Below are positions 14,756-24,130 of a DNA stretch of 64,000 bases, in pieces. A program made the translations under genes and the position numbers. How positions within the stretch are numbered: position 1 is the stretch's first letter; every line of letters begins with the position of its first letter. The stretch is from Butyrivibrio sp. (GTDB lineage: Bacteria > Bacillota > Clostridia > Lachnospirales > Lachnospiraceae). A model generated the notes under the pieces. The model searched no databases. It was not told the origin of the DNA and was given only the letters and a program-made list of their open reading frames with translations. The stretch lies in contig NZ_SVFW01000017.1 in the NCBI RefSeq assembly GCF_015056685.1, forward strand, positions 7,553 through 71,552, given 5' to 3'.

Positions 14756-16639
14756 ATGAGTAAGATTATCGGTATCGATCTTGGTACAACTAATAGCTGC
14801 GTAGCAGTTATGGAAGGCGGAAAGCCAACTGTTATAGCAAATGCAGAAGGTGCTAGAACAACTCCTTCAATCGTTGCATTTACAAAGAATGGTGAGAGAA
14901 TTGTTGGTGAACCTGCAAAGCGTCAGGCTGTAACAAACGCTGAAAACACAATTTCATCAATTAAGAGAGACATGGGTACAGACAATGGTCGTACAATTGA
15001 TGGCAAAAAGTATTCACCACAGCAGATTTCAGCCATGATCCTTCAGAAGCTGAAAGCTGATGCAGAACAGTATCTCGGCGAAAAAGTTACAGAAGCAGTA
15101 ATCACAGTTCCTGCATATTTCAATGATGCTCAGCGTCAGGCAACAAAGGATGCTGGTAAGATTGCAGGTCTTGAAGTAAAGAGAATTATCAACGAGCCTA
15201 CAGCAGCAGCTCTTGCTTATGGTCTTGACAATGAAAAAGAGCAGAAGATCATGGTTTATGACCTTGGTGGTGGTACATTCGATGTATCTATCATTGAGAT
15301 TGGTGATGGCGTTATCGAAGTTCTTTCAACAAACGGTGATACACACCTCGGTGGTGATGACTTTGACCAGGCAATCATCAACTGGATGATCCAGGATTTC
15401 AAGAATAAAGAAGGCGTAGACCTTTCAGGCGATAAGATGGCTATGCAGAGACTTAAGGAAGCTGCAGAGAAGGCAAAGAAGGAACTTTCTTCTTCAACAA
15501 CAACAAACATCAACCTTCCTTTCATTTCAGCAGGCGCTGATGGCCCTAAGCACTTCGATGTAGATCTTACAAGAGCTAAATTCGAAGAACTTATCCACGA
15601 CCTTGTTGAGAGAACAGCTATTCCTGTTCAGAACGCTATGAAGGATGCAGGTCTTACTAACGCAGATATCGGAAAGGTACTTCTTGTTGGTGGATCAACT
15701 CGTGTTCCTTGCGTAGTAGAGAAAGTTAAACAGCTTACAGGTCAGGAACCTAGTAAGAACCTTAACCCTGATGAGTGCGTAGCAATCGGTGCTTCTATCC
15801 AGGGTGGTAAGCTTGCCGGAGATGCAGGTGCTGGTGACATCCTTCTTCTTGATGTTACTCCACTTTCACTTTCTATCGAGACAATGGGTGGTGTTGCTAC
15901 AAGACTTATCGAGCGTAACACAACAATCCCTACAAAGAAGAGCCAGGTATTCTCAACAGCTGCAGATAACCAGACAGCAGTAGATATCAACGTTCTTCAG
16001 GGTGAGAGACAGTTCGCGAAGGACAACAAGTCACTTGGACAGTTCAGACTTGATGGAATCCCACCAGCAATGAGAGGTGTTCCACAGATCGAAGTTACAT
16101 TTGATATTGATGCTAACGGTATCGTTAACGTATCTGCTAAGGACCTTGGAACAGGTAAAGAGCAGCATATCACAATCACAGCTGGTTCTAACATGTCTGA
16201 TGAAGATATCGATAAGGCTGTTAAGGAAGCTCAGGAATATGAAGCTCAGGATAAGAAGCGTAAAGAAGGAATCGATGCTCGTAACGATGCTGATTCATTC
16301 GTATTCCAGACAGAGAAAGCTCTTCAGGATGTTGGCGACAAGATCGACGCTTCTCAGAAGCAGCTTGTAGAAGACGATATCAAGGCTCTCAAGGAAACAC
16401 TTGAGCAGACAAAGGATAAGGAACTTTCTGACAGCGAGATCGATTCTCTTAAGAGCCAGAAAGAAAAGCTTATGAACGATGCTCAGGCACTCTTTGCTAA
16501 GATGTATGAGAATGCACAGGGAGCAGCAGGCGCAGGTCCTAACATGGGAGCAGGCGCAGGCCCTGATATGAGTGGTGCTTCAAATAACGCTTCATCAGCA
16601 GATGACAACGTAGTTGATGGAGATTACAGAGAAGTTTAA
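14756..16639 (+). CDS. dnaK: Chaperone DnaK (Hsp70)
   Basis: 627 residues. ATPase domain (about 1-380) with GIDLGTTNSCVAV, DLGGGTFDVS and the LLVGGSTRVP adenosine motif; substrate domain (about 390-500); helical lid and a flexible Gly/Ala-rich tail. The start is ATG 14756, placed by GGAGG at 14743-14747. The ATG at 14741 overlaps that site. It lacks the 20-25 residue insert of Gram-negative DnaK, as usual for Firmicutes. Third gene of the CIRCE operon. Confidence 0.98.
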   Translation: MSKIIGIDLGTTNSCVAVMEGGKPTVIANAEGARTTPSIVAFTKNGERIVGEPAKRQAVTNAENTISSIKRDMGTDNGRTIDGKKYSPQQISAMILQKLKADAEQYLGEKVTEAVITVPAYFNDAQRQATKDAGKIAGLEVKRIINEPTAAALAYGLDNEKEQKIMVYDLGGGTFDVSIIEIGDGVIEVLSTNGDTHLGGDDFDQAIINWMIQDFKNKEGVDLSGDKMAMQRLKEAAEKAKKELSSSTTTNINLPFISAGADGPKHFDVDLTRAKFEELIHDLVERTAIPVQNAMKDAGLTNADIGKVLLVGGSTRVPCVVEKVKQLTGQEPSKNLNPDECVAIGASIQGGKLAGDAGAGDILLLDVTPLSLSIETMGGVATRLIERNTTIPTKKSQVFSTAADNQTAVDINVLQGERQFAKDNKSLGQFRLDGIPPAMRGVPQIEVTFDIDANGIVNVSAKDLGTGKEQHITITAGSNMSDEDIDKAVKEAQEYEAQDKKRKEGIDARNDADSFVFQTEKALQDVGDKIDASQKQLVEDDIKALKETLEQTKDKELSDSEIDSLKSQKEKLMNDAQALFAKMYENAQGAAGAGPNMGAGAGPDMSGASNNASSADDNVVDGDYREV

Positions 16640-16726
16640 TTGATATAGGGATACATAGTCTTAGGCTGCTGTGCTTGCACATTGCAGCCTATGACCATGA
16701 ATACCAAAAAGATTTGAGGAATATAT

Positions 16727-17908
16727 ATGGCAGAGCAAAAGCGCGACTATTATGAAGTCCTTGGCGTTAGTAAGAACGCCTCTGAGGAAGAAATAAAAAA
16801 AGCATACAGAGTACTTGCCAAGAAGTATCATCCGGATATGAACCCAGGTGATGCTTCGGCAGCTGAAAAATTCAAAGAGGCATCTGAAGCATATGCTGTT
16901 CTTAGTGACCCTGAAAAGAAGCGCCAGTACGATCAGTTTGGACATGCTGCGTTTGACGGAGGTGCCGGTGGATACGGCGGCTTCGACTTTAACGGTGCTG
17001 ACTTTGGTGATATATTCGGTGATATATTTGGCGATTTCTTTGGCGGCGGAAGGTCACGTCAGGGAGCAAGAACAGGCCCTTCAAAGGGTGCTAACTTAAG
17101 AGCAAGTGTAAGGATCACATTCCTTGAGGCAGTATTTGGATGTGAGAAAGAGCTTGAACTTACAATTAAAGATTCCTGCCCAACCTGTCATGGAACAGGT
17201 GCTAAGCCTGGAACATCAGCTCAGACATGTTCCAAGTGCGGAGGTAAAGGCCAGATAGTATATACACAGCAGTCATTCTTTGGAACTGTTCGTAACGTTC
17301 AGACATGTCCTGAATGTGGCGGAACAGGTAAGGTTATCAAGGATAAGTGTACAGACTGCCATGGAACAGGATATATTGCCAGCAGAAAGAAGATCAAAGT
17401 CACAATACCAGCAGGTATCGACAATGGTCAGAGTGTAAGGATCCGTGAAAAAGGTGAGCCGGGAGTTAACGGCGGACCTAGAGGAGATCTTTTAGTAGAG
17501 GTTATCGTATCTGATCATCCTATTTTCCAGAGAGAAGGATATGATATCTATTCTATGGTTCCTGTTTCATTTGCGGTTGCAGCTCTTGGTGGAACAGTTC
17601 TTATTGATACAGTTGATGGAAAGGTTGCTTACGATGTTAAGCCCGGAACACAGACTGATACAAGAGTAAGACTTCGTTCAAAGGGTGTTCCTTCACTTAG
17701 GGACAGAGATACAAGAGGCGACCACTATGTAACACTGGTTGTTCAGGTACCTGAGAAGCTTTCAAAGGAAGCTAAGGATCTTCTTAAGAAATTCGATGAG
17801 AAGACCGGAGATTCTTTAACTGCTGCTGAACGTATGATGGGAGCAGGAGATAAAGACCCAAGTGGTGACGGCTCAGGTGGCAAGAAGAAAAAAGGTTTCT
17901 TTAAGTAA
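16727..17908 (+). CDS. dnaJ: Chaperone DnaJ (Hsp40, type I)
   Basis: 393 residues. J-domain with the HPD tripeptide in KKYHPDMN (about residue 35), a Gly/Phe region (about 75-110), four zinc-binding CxxCxGxG repeats (CPTCHGTG, CSKCGGKG, CPECGGTG, CTDCHGTG, about 145-215), then the client-binding C-terminal domain. It stimulates DnaK ATPase and delivers clients. Last gene of the heat-shock operon. Confidence 0.98.
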   Translation: MAEQKRDYYEVLGVSKNASEEEIKKAYRVLAKKYHPDMNPGDASAAEKFKEASEAYAVLSDPEKKRQYDQFGHAAFDGGAGGYGGFDFNGADFGDIFGDIFGDFFGGGRSRQGARTGPSKGANLRASVRITFLEAVFGCEKELELTIKDSCPTCHGTGAKPGTSAQTCSKCGGKGQIVYTQQSFFGTVRNVQTCPECGGTGKVIKDKCTDCHGTGYIASRKKIKVTIPAGIDNGQSVRIREKGEPGVNGGPRGDLLVEVIVSDHPIFQREGYDIYSMVPVSFAVAALGGTVLIDTVDGKVAYDVKPGTQTDTRVRLRSKGVPSLRDRDTRGDHYVTLVVQVPEKLSKEAKDLLKKFDEKTGDSLTAAERMMGAGDKDPSGDGSGGKKKKGFFK

Positions 17909-17910
17909 TT

Positions 17911-17939
17911 TTGGCATTTTAAATATTTTGTGTTATTAT
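17911..17939 (+). promoter_or_regulatory. Promoter overlapping the dnaJ terminator, for prmA
   Basis: TTGGCA (17911-17916), 17-bp spacer, TATTAT (17934-17939). Transcription would begin near 17946, inside the left arm of the terminator hairpin. Confidence 0.6.
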
Positions 17940-17942
17940 ACG

Positions 17943-17978
17943 CGTGAAGCGGAAGTAAAAATCTGCTTCACGTTTTTT
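17943..17978 (+). terminator. Terminator after dnaJ
   Basis: CGTGAAGC pairs with GCTTCACG around a 14-base loop, followed by TTTTTT. Confidence 0.88.
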
Positions 17979-18011
17979 ACTGTATTTTGTTTTTTTTGTG
18001 GAGGTTTTTCT

Positions 18012-19049
18012 ATGAAGTGGATGCGCTTTAGAGTTCGTACTAATGAAGAATCAGAAGATATAATTATAAGCTACTTAGAGGATATTGGACTTGAAGGGGC
18101 ACAGATAGAAGATAATGCTCCACTTTCAGCTGCAGATAAGGAGCAGATGTTTATTGATGCTCCTGAGCTTGAACCTGATGAGAAAGATAACGGAATTGAA
18201 GCAGGTGCAGCTTATCTTAATTTCTTTTTGGAAATAGATGATGACAATATGCTCACTGTTGAACTTCAGGATGAAAACGGTGAATACGTCAAAGTTAAGA
18301 AGACACCTGAAGAGATCGAGAGCCAGATCAGGGAGCAGCTCGATGAACTTAGAACTTTCTCTGATATTGGAGATGGAACAATTTCCATATCAGTTACAGA
18401 GGATATTGACTGGATCAATAACTGGAAGCAGTATTTCCATAAGTTTTATATCGATGACGTTTTAGTTATTCCATCCTGGGAAAAAGAGACTACAGAAGAT
18501 GACAAGAAGGCCAGCATGGTGCTTCATATAGATCCTGGCACAGCTTTTGGTACCGGTATGCACGAGACAACTCAGCTGTGTATCCGCATGCTCAGAAAGT
18601 ATGTTACTAAAGATACAGAACTTTTAGATGTAGGAACAGGAAGCGGAGTACTGTCCATTCTTGCCCTTATGTTCGGAGCAAAACATGCCGTTGGCACGGA
18701 TCTCGATAAGTGCGCAGTTCCGGCAGTTAAAGAGAATATGGAAAATAATGGCATCGCTGATGACAAGTTCGAGATGATGATCGGAAATATCATTGATGAC
18801 AAGTCAGTTCAGGATGCTGTTGGTTATGATAAATACGATATAGTTGTTGCAAACATTTTAGCCAACGTGCTTGTTCCGCTTACTCCTGTAATACTTGGTC
18901 AGTTAAAGAAGGGCGGAATATATATTACTTCAGGTATTATCAATACCAAGGAAGAAGAGGTAAAGAAGGCACATCTTGATGCGGGACTTGAGATACTTGA
19001 GATCCATCATCAGGGAGACTGGGTTTCAATTACTTCGAGGAAAAACTGA
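18012..19049 (+). CDS. prmA: Ribosomal protein L11 methyltransferase PrmA
   Basis: 345 residues. Trimethylates ribosomal protein L11 using SAM. The N-terminal substrate domain starts MKWMRFRV. The methyltransferase core has the SAM loop LLDVGTGSGVLSI (about residue 200) and VVANILANVL, the NxL(A)N-type motif. GGAGG at 18000-18004 fixes ATG 18012; the reading frame stays open upstream but through the dnaJ terminator. The stop overlaps the rsmE ATG by one base, and prmA-rsmE pairing is common in Firmicutes. Confidence 0.95.
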   Translation: MKWMRFRVRTNEESEDIIISYLEDIGLEGAQIEDNAPLSAADKEQMFIDAPELEPDEKDNGIEAGAAYLNFFLEIDDDNMLTVELQDENGEYVKVKKTPEEIESQIREQLDELRTFSDIGDGTISISVTEDIDWINNWKQYFHKFYIDDVLVIPSWEKETTEDDKKASMVLHIDPGTAFGTGMHETTQLCIRMLRKYVTKDTELLDVGTGSGVLSILALMFGAKHAVGTDLDKCAVPAVKENMENNGIADDKFEMMIGNIIDDKSVQDAVGYDKYDIVVANILANVLVPLTPVILGQLKKGGIYITSGIINTKEEEVKKAHLDAGLEILEIHHQGDWVSITSRKN

Positions 19050-19801
19050 TGTATCATTTTTTTGTGGAGAGTAATCAGATTACTCCTGATTATAAAAACG
19101 TTGAGATCACCGGAAATGATTTTAACCATATAGCTAACGTTCTCAGAATGAAGGTTGGCGAGCAGTTCTCTGTCAGCATTCGCGGTGATGAGGACGGAAA
19201 AGAAATCTTTTACGAGATTGAGAGCATAAACTCCAGCAGCGTTATTGGAAAACTGTGCTTTATAGAAGAGGGTTCACAGGAACTTCCTTCAAAGATATAT
19301 CTTTTTCAGGGACTTCCAAAAGTCGATAAGATGGAGCTTATAATTCAGAAAGCTGTTGAACTTGGCGCTTTTGAGATAGTTCCGATGGCCACAAAGAGAT
19401 GTGTAGTAAAGCTTGATGAAAAGAAATCTCAGTCCAAGATAAAGAGATGGCAGGCTATAGCGGAAGCTGCTGCTAAACAGAGCAAAAGAGCCATCATTCC
19501 AAATGTTCACATGCCAATGACCATGAAAGAGGCAGTTCAGTACGCAAAAGATATGGATGTTAAGCTTATTCCATATGAGAATGCTGAGCATATGGACGAG
19601 ACTAAAAAGCTCATAGAAGGAATAAAGCCGGGAGAGAGCGTTGCTGTATTTATCGGACCTGAAGGCGGCTTTTCCGAGGAAGAGATCGAGTTTTGCAAGG
19701 CGAGCGATATAAAGCCAATTACTTTGGGAAAAAGAATTCTCAGAACAGAAACAGCAGGATTTACTATCATATCCTGGTTAATGTATCATCTTGAAGGATA
19801 A
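19049..19801 (+). CDS. rsmE: 16S rRNA m3U1498 methyltransferase RsmE
   Basis: 250 residues. SPOUT-class methyltransferase with an N-terminal PUA-like domain (about 1-70). The C-terminal knot carries GPEGGFSEEE and TLGKRILRTETA, both diagnostic for RsmE. Coupled to prmA by a TGATG overlap. Modifies the mature 30S subunit. Confidence 0.96.
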   Translation: MYHFFVESNQITPDYKNVEITGNDFNHIANVLRMKVGEQFSVSIRGDEDGKEIFYEIESINSSSVIGKLCFIEEGSQELPSKIYLFQGLPKVDKMELIIQKAVELGAFEIVPMATKRCVVKLDEKKSQSKIKRWQAIAEAAAKQSKRAIIPNVHMPMTMKEAVQYAKDMDVKLIPYENAEHMDETKKLIEGIKPGESVAVFIGPEGGFSEEEIEFCKASDIKPITLGKRILRTETAGFTIISWLMYHLEG

Positions 19802-19814
19802 TAGGACATAAAAA

Positions 19815-20972
19815 ATGGAAGCATATTTAGATAATTCCGCAACCACAAGAGCTTACGATGAAGTGGCAGATCTGGTTGCAAAGATAATGAAAGAAGAATT
19901 TGGAAACCCCTCCAGTGTTCATCACATGGGAATGGTTTCCGGCGAGAGACTTTCACAGGCAAGAGAGACAATTGCCGCAAGTCTTAAGGTTGATCCGCAG
20001 GAAATTGTTTTTACTTCCGGTGGAACAGAGTCTGATAACCTGGCTCTTATAGGTGTGGCAAGGGCCAATAAATGGCGCGGTAATCACATCATTACAACTA
20101 AGATTGAGCATCCTGCCATACTCGAGACAATGGCTTTTCTTGAAAAAGAAGGCTTTGAGATAACCTACCTTTCTGTAGACGAGACAGGAACTATTGATCT
20201 TGATGAGTTGAAAAACGCCATCAGAAAAGAGACAATACTTGTTTCAATCATGTTTGTTAATAATGAGATTGGAACACTTATGCCGATCCAGAAAGCCGGA
20301 GAGCTCATAAAGAGCGTTAATAAGGATACATACTTCCACGTGGATGCGGTTCAGGCCTATGGTAAAGTCCTGATCAGACCTAGAACTATGAATATAGATC
20401 TTTTGTCTGTAAGCGGACACAAGATTCACGGACCAAAGGGAGTTGGTTTTTTATATATCAAAAAAGGAACAAAGATCGTTCCTATATGCTATGGCGGCGG
20501 ACAGCAAAAGGGAATGAGATCAGGAACTGAGAATGTTCCGGGAATTGCAGGCCTTGCTCTTGCAGCTAAGAAATGTTACGAGGATTTTGATGCAAAGATA
20601 AAGAAGCTCTATGACCTGAAGCAGTACACAGTTGATTCACTTCTTGAGCGCATTCCTGATATTAAGATAAACGGCCAAAAAGTAAATGAAGGTGCACCGC
20701 ACATTATCAGTGTTTCTATAAGGGGACTTGCAGCAGAGACAGTGCTTAACATGCTCAGCAGTAAAAATATTTATGTATCTGCGGGAAGCGCCTGCACATC
20801 TAACAATCCACATGTGTCAGACACGCTCCAGGCAATAGGTCTTGAAAAAGATTTGCTTGAATCAACAATTCGTATTAGTATGTCATTTATGACTACCAAA
20901 GAAGAAATGGATTATTTTTTGGATACACTTTGTTCTCAGGTTTCTAACATGAGAAAGTTTTACAGGCATTAA
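19815..20972 (+). CDS. Cysteine desulfurase (IscS/NifS family)
   Basis: 385 residues. PLP enzyme that moves sulfur from cysteine to a protein persulfide. Motifs: YLDNSATT at the start, FTSGGTESDN, the Schiff-base lysine K203 in SGHKIHGPKG, and the persulfide cysteine C327 in SAGSACTS. The gene sits 15 bases before thiI, so its persulfide most likely feeds ThiI for tRNA 4-thiouridine, as NifZ does in B. subtilis. An iron-sulfur role cannot be excluded. Confidence 0.94.
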   Translation: MEAYLDNSATTRAYDEVADLVAKIMKEEFGNPSSVHHMGMVSGERLSQARETIAASLKVDPQEIVFTSGGTESDNLALIGVARANKWRGNHIITTKIEHPAILETMAFLEKEGFEITYLSVDETGTIDLDELKNAIRKETILVSIMFVNNEIGTLMPIQKAGELIKSVNKDTYFHVDAVQAYGKVLIRPRTMNIDLLSVSGHKIHGPKGVGFLYIKKGTKIVPICYGGGQQKGMRSGTENVPGIAGLALAAKKCYEDFDAKIKKLYDLKQYTVDSLLERIPDIKINGQKVNEGAPHIISVSIRGLAAETVLNMLSSKNIYVSAGSACTSNNPHVSDTLQAIGLEKDLLESTIRISMSFMTTKEEMDYFLDTLCSQVSNMRKFYRH

Positions 20973-20987
20973 AAGAAAGAGGTATTT

Positions 20988-22190
20988 ATGCAGTATCATG
21001 CTTTTGTGATCAAGTACGCGGAAATTGGTGTTAAAGGTAAGAACAGATACGTTTTCGAGGAAGCTTTAGTTAAACAGATAAGAAGAGTTCTTTCAAAATG
21101 CGACGGAAAATTTAATGTTACCCGTGTTGCAGGAAGAATGTACATCGACGCTCAGGATTTTGACTTTAATGAAACAGTTGACAGCTTGAAGACTGTTTTT
21201 GGTATTACAGGAATCTGCCCTGCTGTATCTATTGCGAGAGACAGCGAGAATCGTCTTCCTGATGTTGATGGCGTTGCCAAGGCAGTTATTGACTTCATCG
21301 ACGGAGTTTACCCTGACAAAAACAAGACCTTCAAGGTAAAGGTTAGAAGAGTTGATAAGAGCTATCCTATGGATTCAATGGCTATGGCTGCAGAGCTTGG
21401 AGCCAGAATTCTTGATGCCTATGATGAGATGAAGGTAGATGTTCATGATCCTGAGATCCTTATAAATGTAGAGCTCAGAGAAAAGCTCAACATTTATTCA
21501 GAGGTAATACCGGGACCTGGTGGAATGCCTATTGGAACTGCAGGAAAAGCAATGCTTCTTTTGTCCGGCGGAATTGATTCACCGGTTGCAGGTTACATGG
21601 TTGCTAAAAGAGGTGTTGAAATTGAGGCAGTTTACTTCAATGCGCCTCCATATACAAGTGAGAAGGCTAAACAGAAGGTTGTTGATCTTGCAGGAGTTAT
21701 TGCCAAGTACACAGGCAAGGTTAAGCTTCATGTTATCAACTTTACAGATATTCAGATGTATATTTATGAGAAATGCCCTCACGAAGAGCTCACTATCATC
21801 ATGCGCAGATACATGATGAGAATTGCTGATATGCTTGCAGGTGAGTCTGGATGTATGGGACTTATAACAGGTGAGAGTATTGGCCAGGTAGCTTCACAGA
21901 CAATGCAGAGCCTTATCTGCACTGGCGAAGTTGTAACAGATATTCCTGTTTACAGACCACTTATCGCATTTGACAAACAGGATATTGTGGATATCTCTTA
22001 TAAGATTGATGCATATGAGACTTCTATCCTTCCTTATGAGGACTGCTGTACTATCTTTGTTGCCAAGCACCCTGTAACAAAGCCAAGAGCTGATATCATC
22101 AGAAGACATGAAGAGCTTTTGAATGAAAAGATAGATGAACTTGTAAAAGTAGCACTTGAGACTGATGAAGTTATTGTGGTAAGTAAGTGA
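20988..22190 (+). CDS. thiI: tRNA 4-thiouridine synthetase ThiI
   Basis: 400 residues. NFLD and THUMP domains (about 1-165) bind tRNA. A PP-loop ATPase follows with SGGIDSP at about residues 193-199. The protein ends without the C-terminal rhodanese domain of E. coli ThiI, the normal Gram-positive form, which needs sulfur passed directly from a partner desulfurase such as the adjacent one. It makes s4U8 in tRNA and may contribute to thiamine thiazole. Confidence 0.95.
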   Translation: MQYHAFVIKYAEIGVKGKNRYVFEEALVKQIRRVLSKCDGKFNVTRVAGRMYIDAQDFDFNETVDSLKTVFGITGICPAVSIARDSENRLPDVDGVAKAVIDFIDGVYPDKNKTFKVKVRRVDKSYPMDSMAMAAELGARILDAYDEMKVDVHDPEILINVELREKLNIYSEVIPGPGGMPIGTAGKAMLLLSGGIDSPVAGYMVAKRGVEIEAVYFNAPPYTSEKAKQKVVDLAGVIAKYTGKVKLHVINFTDIQMYIYEKCPHEELTIIMRRYMMRIADMLAGESGCMGLITGESIGQVASQTMQSLICTGEVVTDIPVYRPLIAFDKQDIVDISYKIDAYETSILPYEDCCTIFVAKHPVTKPRADIIRRHEELLNEKIDELVKVALETDEVIVVSK

Positions 22191-22282
22191 TCTTTGTTCA
22201 AGGAAGTTCTGTTCTCCGCTTCGCTTCGACAGAACGCGTTCGAATTAAGCTCGAAAATACCTCGCTAAATTCTCACAGCAAA

Positions 22283-22316
22283 AAGACCATCTTAAACCGA
22301 AGTTTAAGATGGTCTT
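22283..22316. terminator. Bidirectional terminator between thiI and the HPr-like gene
   Basis: A 15-bp perfect stem (AAGACCATCTTAAAC with its complement) around CGAA. The minus strand has an immediate T5 run; the + strand has TGAATAAACTTTTTTT. The remaining 22191-22282 has only a short GTTCTGT/ACAGAAC hairpin. Confidence 0.88.
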
Positions 22317-22352
22317 GAATAAACTTTTTTTAAGAGATCTAATCCGGAAAGA

Positions 22353-22583
22353 TTAGATCATGTAAGGCTTCAATACTTCGAGAACCTCATCTGCGCCGTC
22401 TTCTGCATGGATATTAAGATCGATAGGCTTTGAAAGATCGAGTGAGAAAATACCCATAATAGACTTTGCATCGATAACGTATCTTCCTGAAACGAGGTCG
22501 AAGTCATAATCGAACTTCGTAATATCGTTTACGAAAGATTTTACCTTATCGATAGAATTTAAAGAAATTTTTACGGTCTTCAT
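22353..22583 (-). CDS. HPr-like protein lacking the phosphocarrier histidine
   Basis: 76 residues aligned end to end with HPr. The region around HPr Ser46 is kept (AKSIMGIFSL, serine at residue 41), but the segment that should carry GIHARPA reads SIDKVKSFVN with no histidine. It therefore cannot carry PTS phosphate. By analogy with Bacillus Crh, which also lost His15, a regulatory role via serine phosphorylation is possible. AAGGAGGT precedes the ATG. It is monocistronic, divergent from mtaB, with its own promoter and terminator. Confidence 0.85.
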   Translation of the reverse strand: MKTVKISLNSIDKVKSFVNDITKFDYDFDLVSGRYVIDAKSIMGIFSLDLSKPIDLNIHAEDGADEVLEVLKPYMI

Positions 22584-22609
22584 TGCGCAAATACCTCCTT
22601 CTTTTCTTT

Positions 22610-22638
22610 ATAGTAAACGCAGTAACGGCAAAAGTCAA
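22610..22638 (-). promoter_or_regulatory. Promoter of the HPr-like gene
   Basis: On the minus strand: TTGACT (22633-22638), 17-bp spacer, TACTAT (22610-22615). Confidence 0.65.
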
Positions 22639-22675
22639 TGACTTGACAAAAACAAAATTAGAAAGAAATTTTAAT

Positions 22676-24028
22676 ATGCAAAATAACGTAAACGGATTAA
22701 AGATTGCACTTCACAATCTTGGATGTAAAGTAAATAGCTATGAAATGGACGTAATGAGCCAGAAACTCAAGGAAAATGGCGCTGAGATCGTGCCTTTTGA
22801 TGAGAAGGCAGATGTCTATATCATCAACACCTGCACGGTTACTAATATTGCAGACAGAAAGTCAAGGCAGATGCTTCACAGAGCCAAAAAAGAAAATCCT
22901 GAGGCTACTGTTGTTGCTGTCGGCTGCTATGTTGAGACAGGAATTGATGGCGTTAAAAAAGATGAGTGCATCGACCTGGCAATTGGAAATAACAAAAAAT
23001 CAGAGATCGTGGATATTCTTAACGAATTCCTTGAAGCAAAGAATGATGTATATGACAAGACATTAAACGGTCATTCTGTCATTGATATTAATCATACTAA
23101 TGAATATGAAAACATGACTCTTACACAGATGCCTGAGCATACAAGAGCTTATATCAAGATTCAGGATGGATGTAATCAGTTCTGTTCATATTGCGTTATT
23201 CCTTATGCAAGAGGAAGAGTAAGAAGTCGTGAGATGAAGGATATTCTTGCTGAGATCAAGGGACTTGTGGCAGCAGGCTGTAAGGAGGTGGTTCTTACAG
23301 GTATCCACACTAGTTCATACGGCGTGGATTTTGGCCAGCCTCAGCTTATAGATCTTGTAGAGCAGATTGCTGATATTGCAGGCATAGAAAGAATCCGTTT
23401 GAGCTCCCTTGAGCCAAGGATCATCACCGAAGAAAATGCCAAGAGACTTGCAGCTATTCCTAAGCTTTGTCCGCATTTCCACCTTTCACTTCAGAGTGGA
23501 TGTGATTCAGTGCTTAAGCGCATGAACAGACATTATACTGCTGCAGACTTTAAAGAAAGTGTAAGGATACTCAGGGAGGTTTTTGACAGACCAGCTATTA
23601 CAACTGATGTTATCGTTGGATTCCCTGGCGAAACTGAGGAAGAGTTTGAAGAGTGCAGAAAGTTTGTGACGGATATAGACTTCTATGAGATGCACGTATT
23701 TAAGTATTCTCCAAGAAAAGGCACAGTTGCTGCCGGAATGAAGGATCAGCTCACAGATAAAGAAAAGACTGCAAGAAGCGAAGTCCTTCTTCACTTGACA
23801 AGAAAGCAGGCAGAATGTTATCGTAACCTCTTTATCGGAGAAAAACTTCGTGTTCTTTGGGAAGATGAAGAAGAGATAAAGGGAAAGCGTTACATGATAG
23901 GTCATACCGACAGATATGTGCGCGTTGCGGTTCCGGAAAATCAGATAGATAAGTACGGAGCACATTCAGGGGAGATAACTACAGTTTCTCCTTCAGCCTT
24001 TATAAATGCGGATACATTGCTTATTTGA
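22676..24028 (+). CDS. mtaB: tRNA t6A37 methylthiotransferase MtaB
   Basis: 450 residues from ATG 22676. An open frame back to 22583 runs through the divergent promoter region and is unlikely to be translated. The N-terminal UPF0004 domain has cluster cysteines in LGCKVN, NTCTVTN and VGCYVE. The radical SAM motif is C166-N-Q-F-C170-S-Y-C173. A TRAM domain lies at the C-terminus. It converts t6A to ms2t6A at position 37 of ANN-decoding tRNAs. LGCKVN rather than the LGCQMN of MiaB favours MtaB. The ribosome site is weak. Confidence 0.93.
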   Translation: MQNNVNGLKIALHNLGCKVNSYEMDVMSQKLKENGAEIVPFDEKADVYIINTCTVTNIADRKSRQMLHRAKKENPEATVVAVGCYVETGIDGVKKDECIDLAIGNNKKSEIVDILNEFLEAKNDVYDKTLNGHSVIDINHTNEYENMTLTQMPEHTRAYIKIQDGCNQFCSYCVIPYARGRVRSREMKDILAEIKGLVAAGCKEVVLTGIHTSSYGVDFGQPQLIDLVEQIADIAGIERIRLSSLEPRIITEENAKRLAAIPKLCPHFHLSLQSGCDSVLKRMNRHYTAADFKESVRILREVFDRPAITTDVIVGFPGETEEEFEECRKFVTDIDFYEMHVFKYSPRKGTVAAGMKDQLTDKEKTARSEVLLHLTRKQAECYRNLFIGEKLRVLWEDEEEIKGKRYMIGHTDRYVRVAVPENQIDKYGAHSGEITTVSPSAFINADTLLI

Positions 24029-24030
24029 TT

Positions 24031-24059
24031 TTGTTAGTGTAATATTAATACTGTATAAG
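24031..24059 (+). promoter_or_regulatory. Promoter of the ireB operon
   Basis: TTGTTA (24031-24036), 17-bp spacer, TATAAG (24054-24059). This gives a leader of about 65 nt before ireB. Confidence 0.6.
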
Positions 24060-24130
24060 TGTCTTATTATTCTTTTAAGACCTTTGCAAATATGAGGAAT
24101 ATCCTATTATTCCAGGAACGGAGAAAGTTT

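Noticed and set aside
22191..22282. Regulatory RNA after thiI
   Set aside because: Only a short GTTCTGT/ACAGAAC hairpin is visible, with no promoter or conserved core.
22583..22675. 31-residue N-terminal extension of MtaB
   Set aside because: It would be encoded in the divergent promoter region and is not part of the family. ATG 22676 gives the normal N-terminus.
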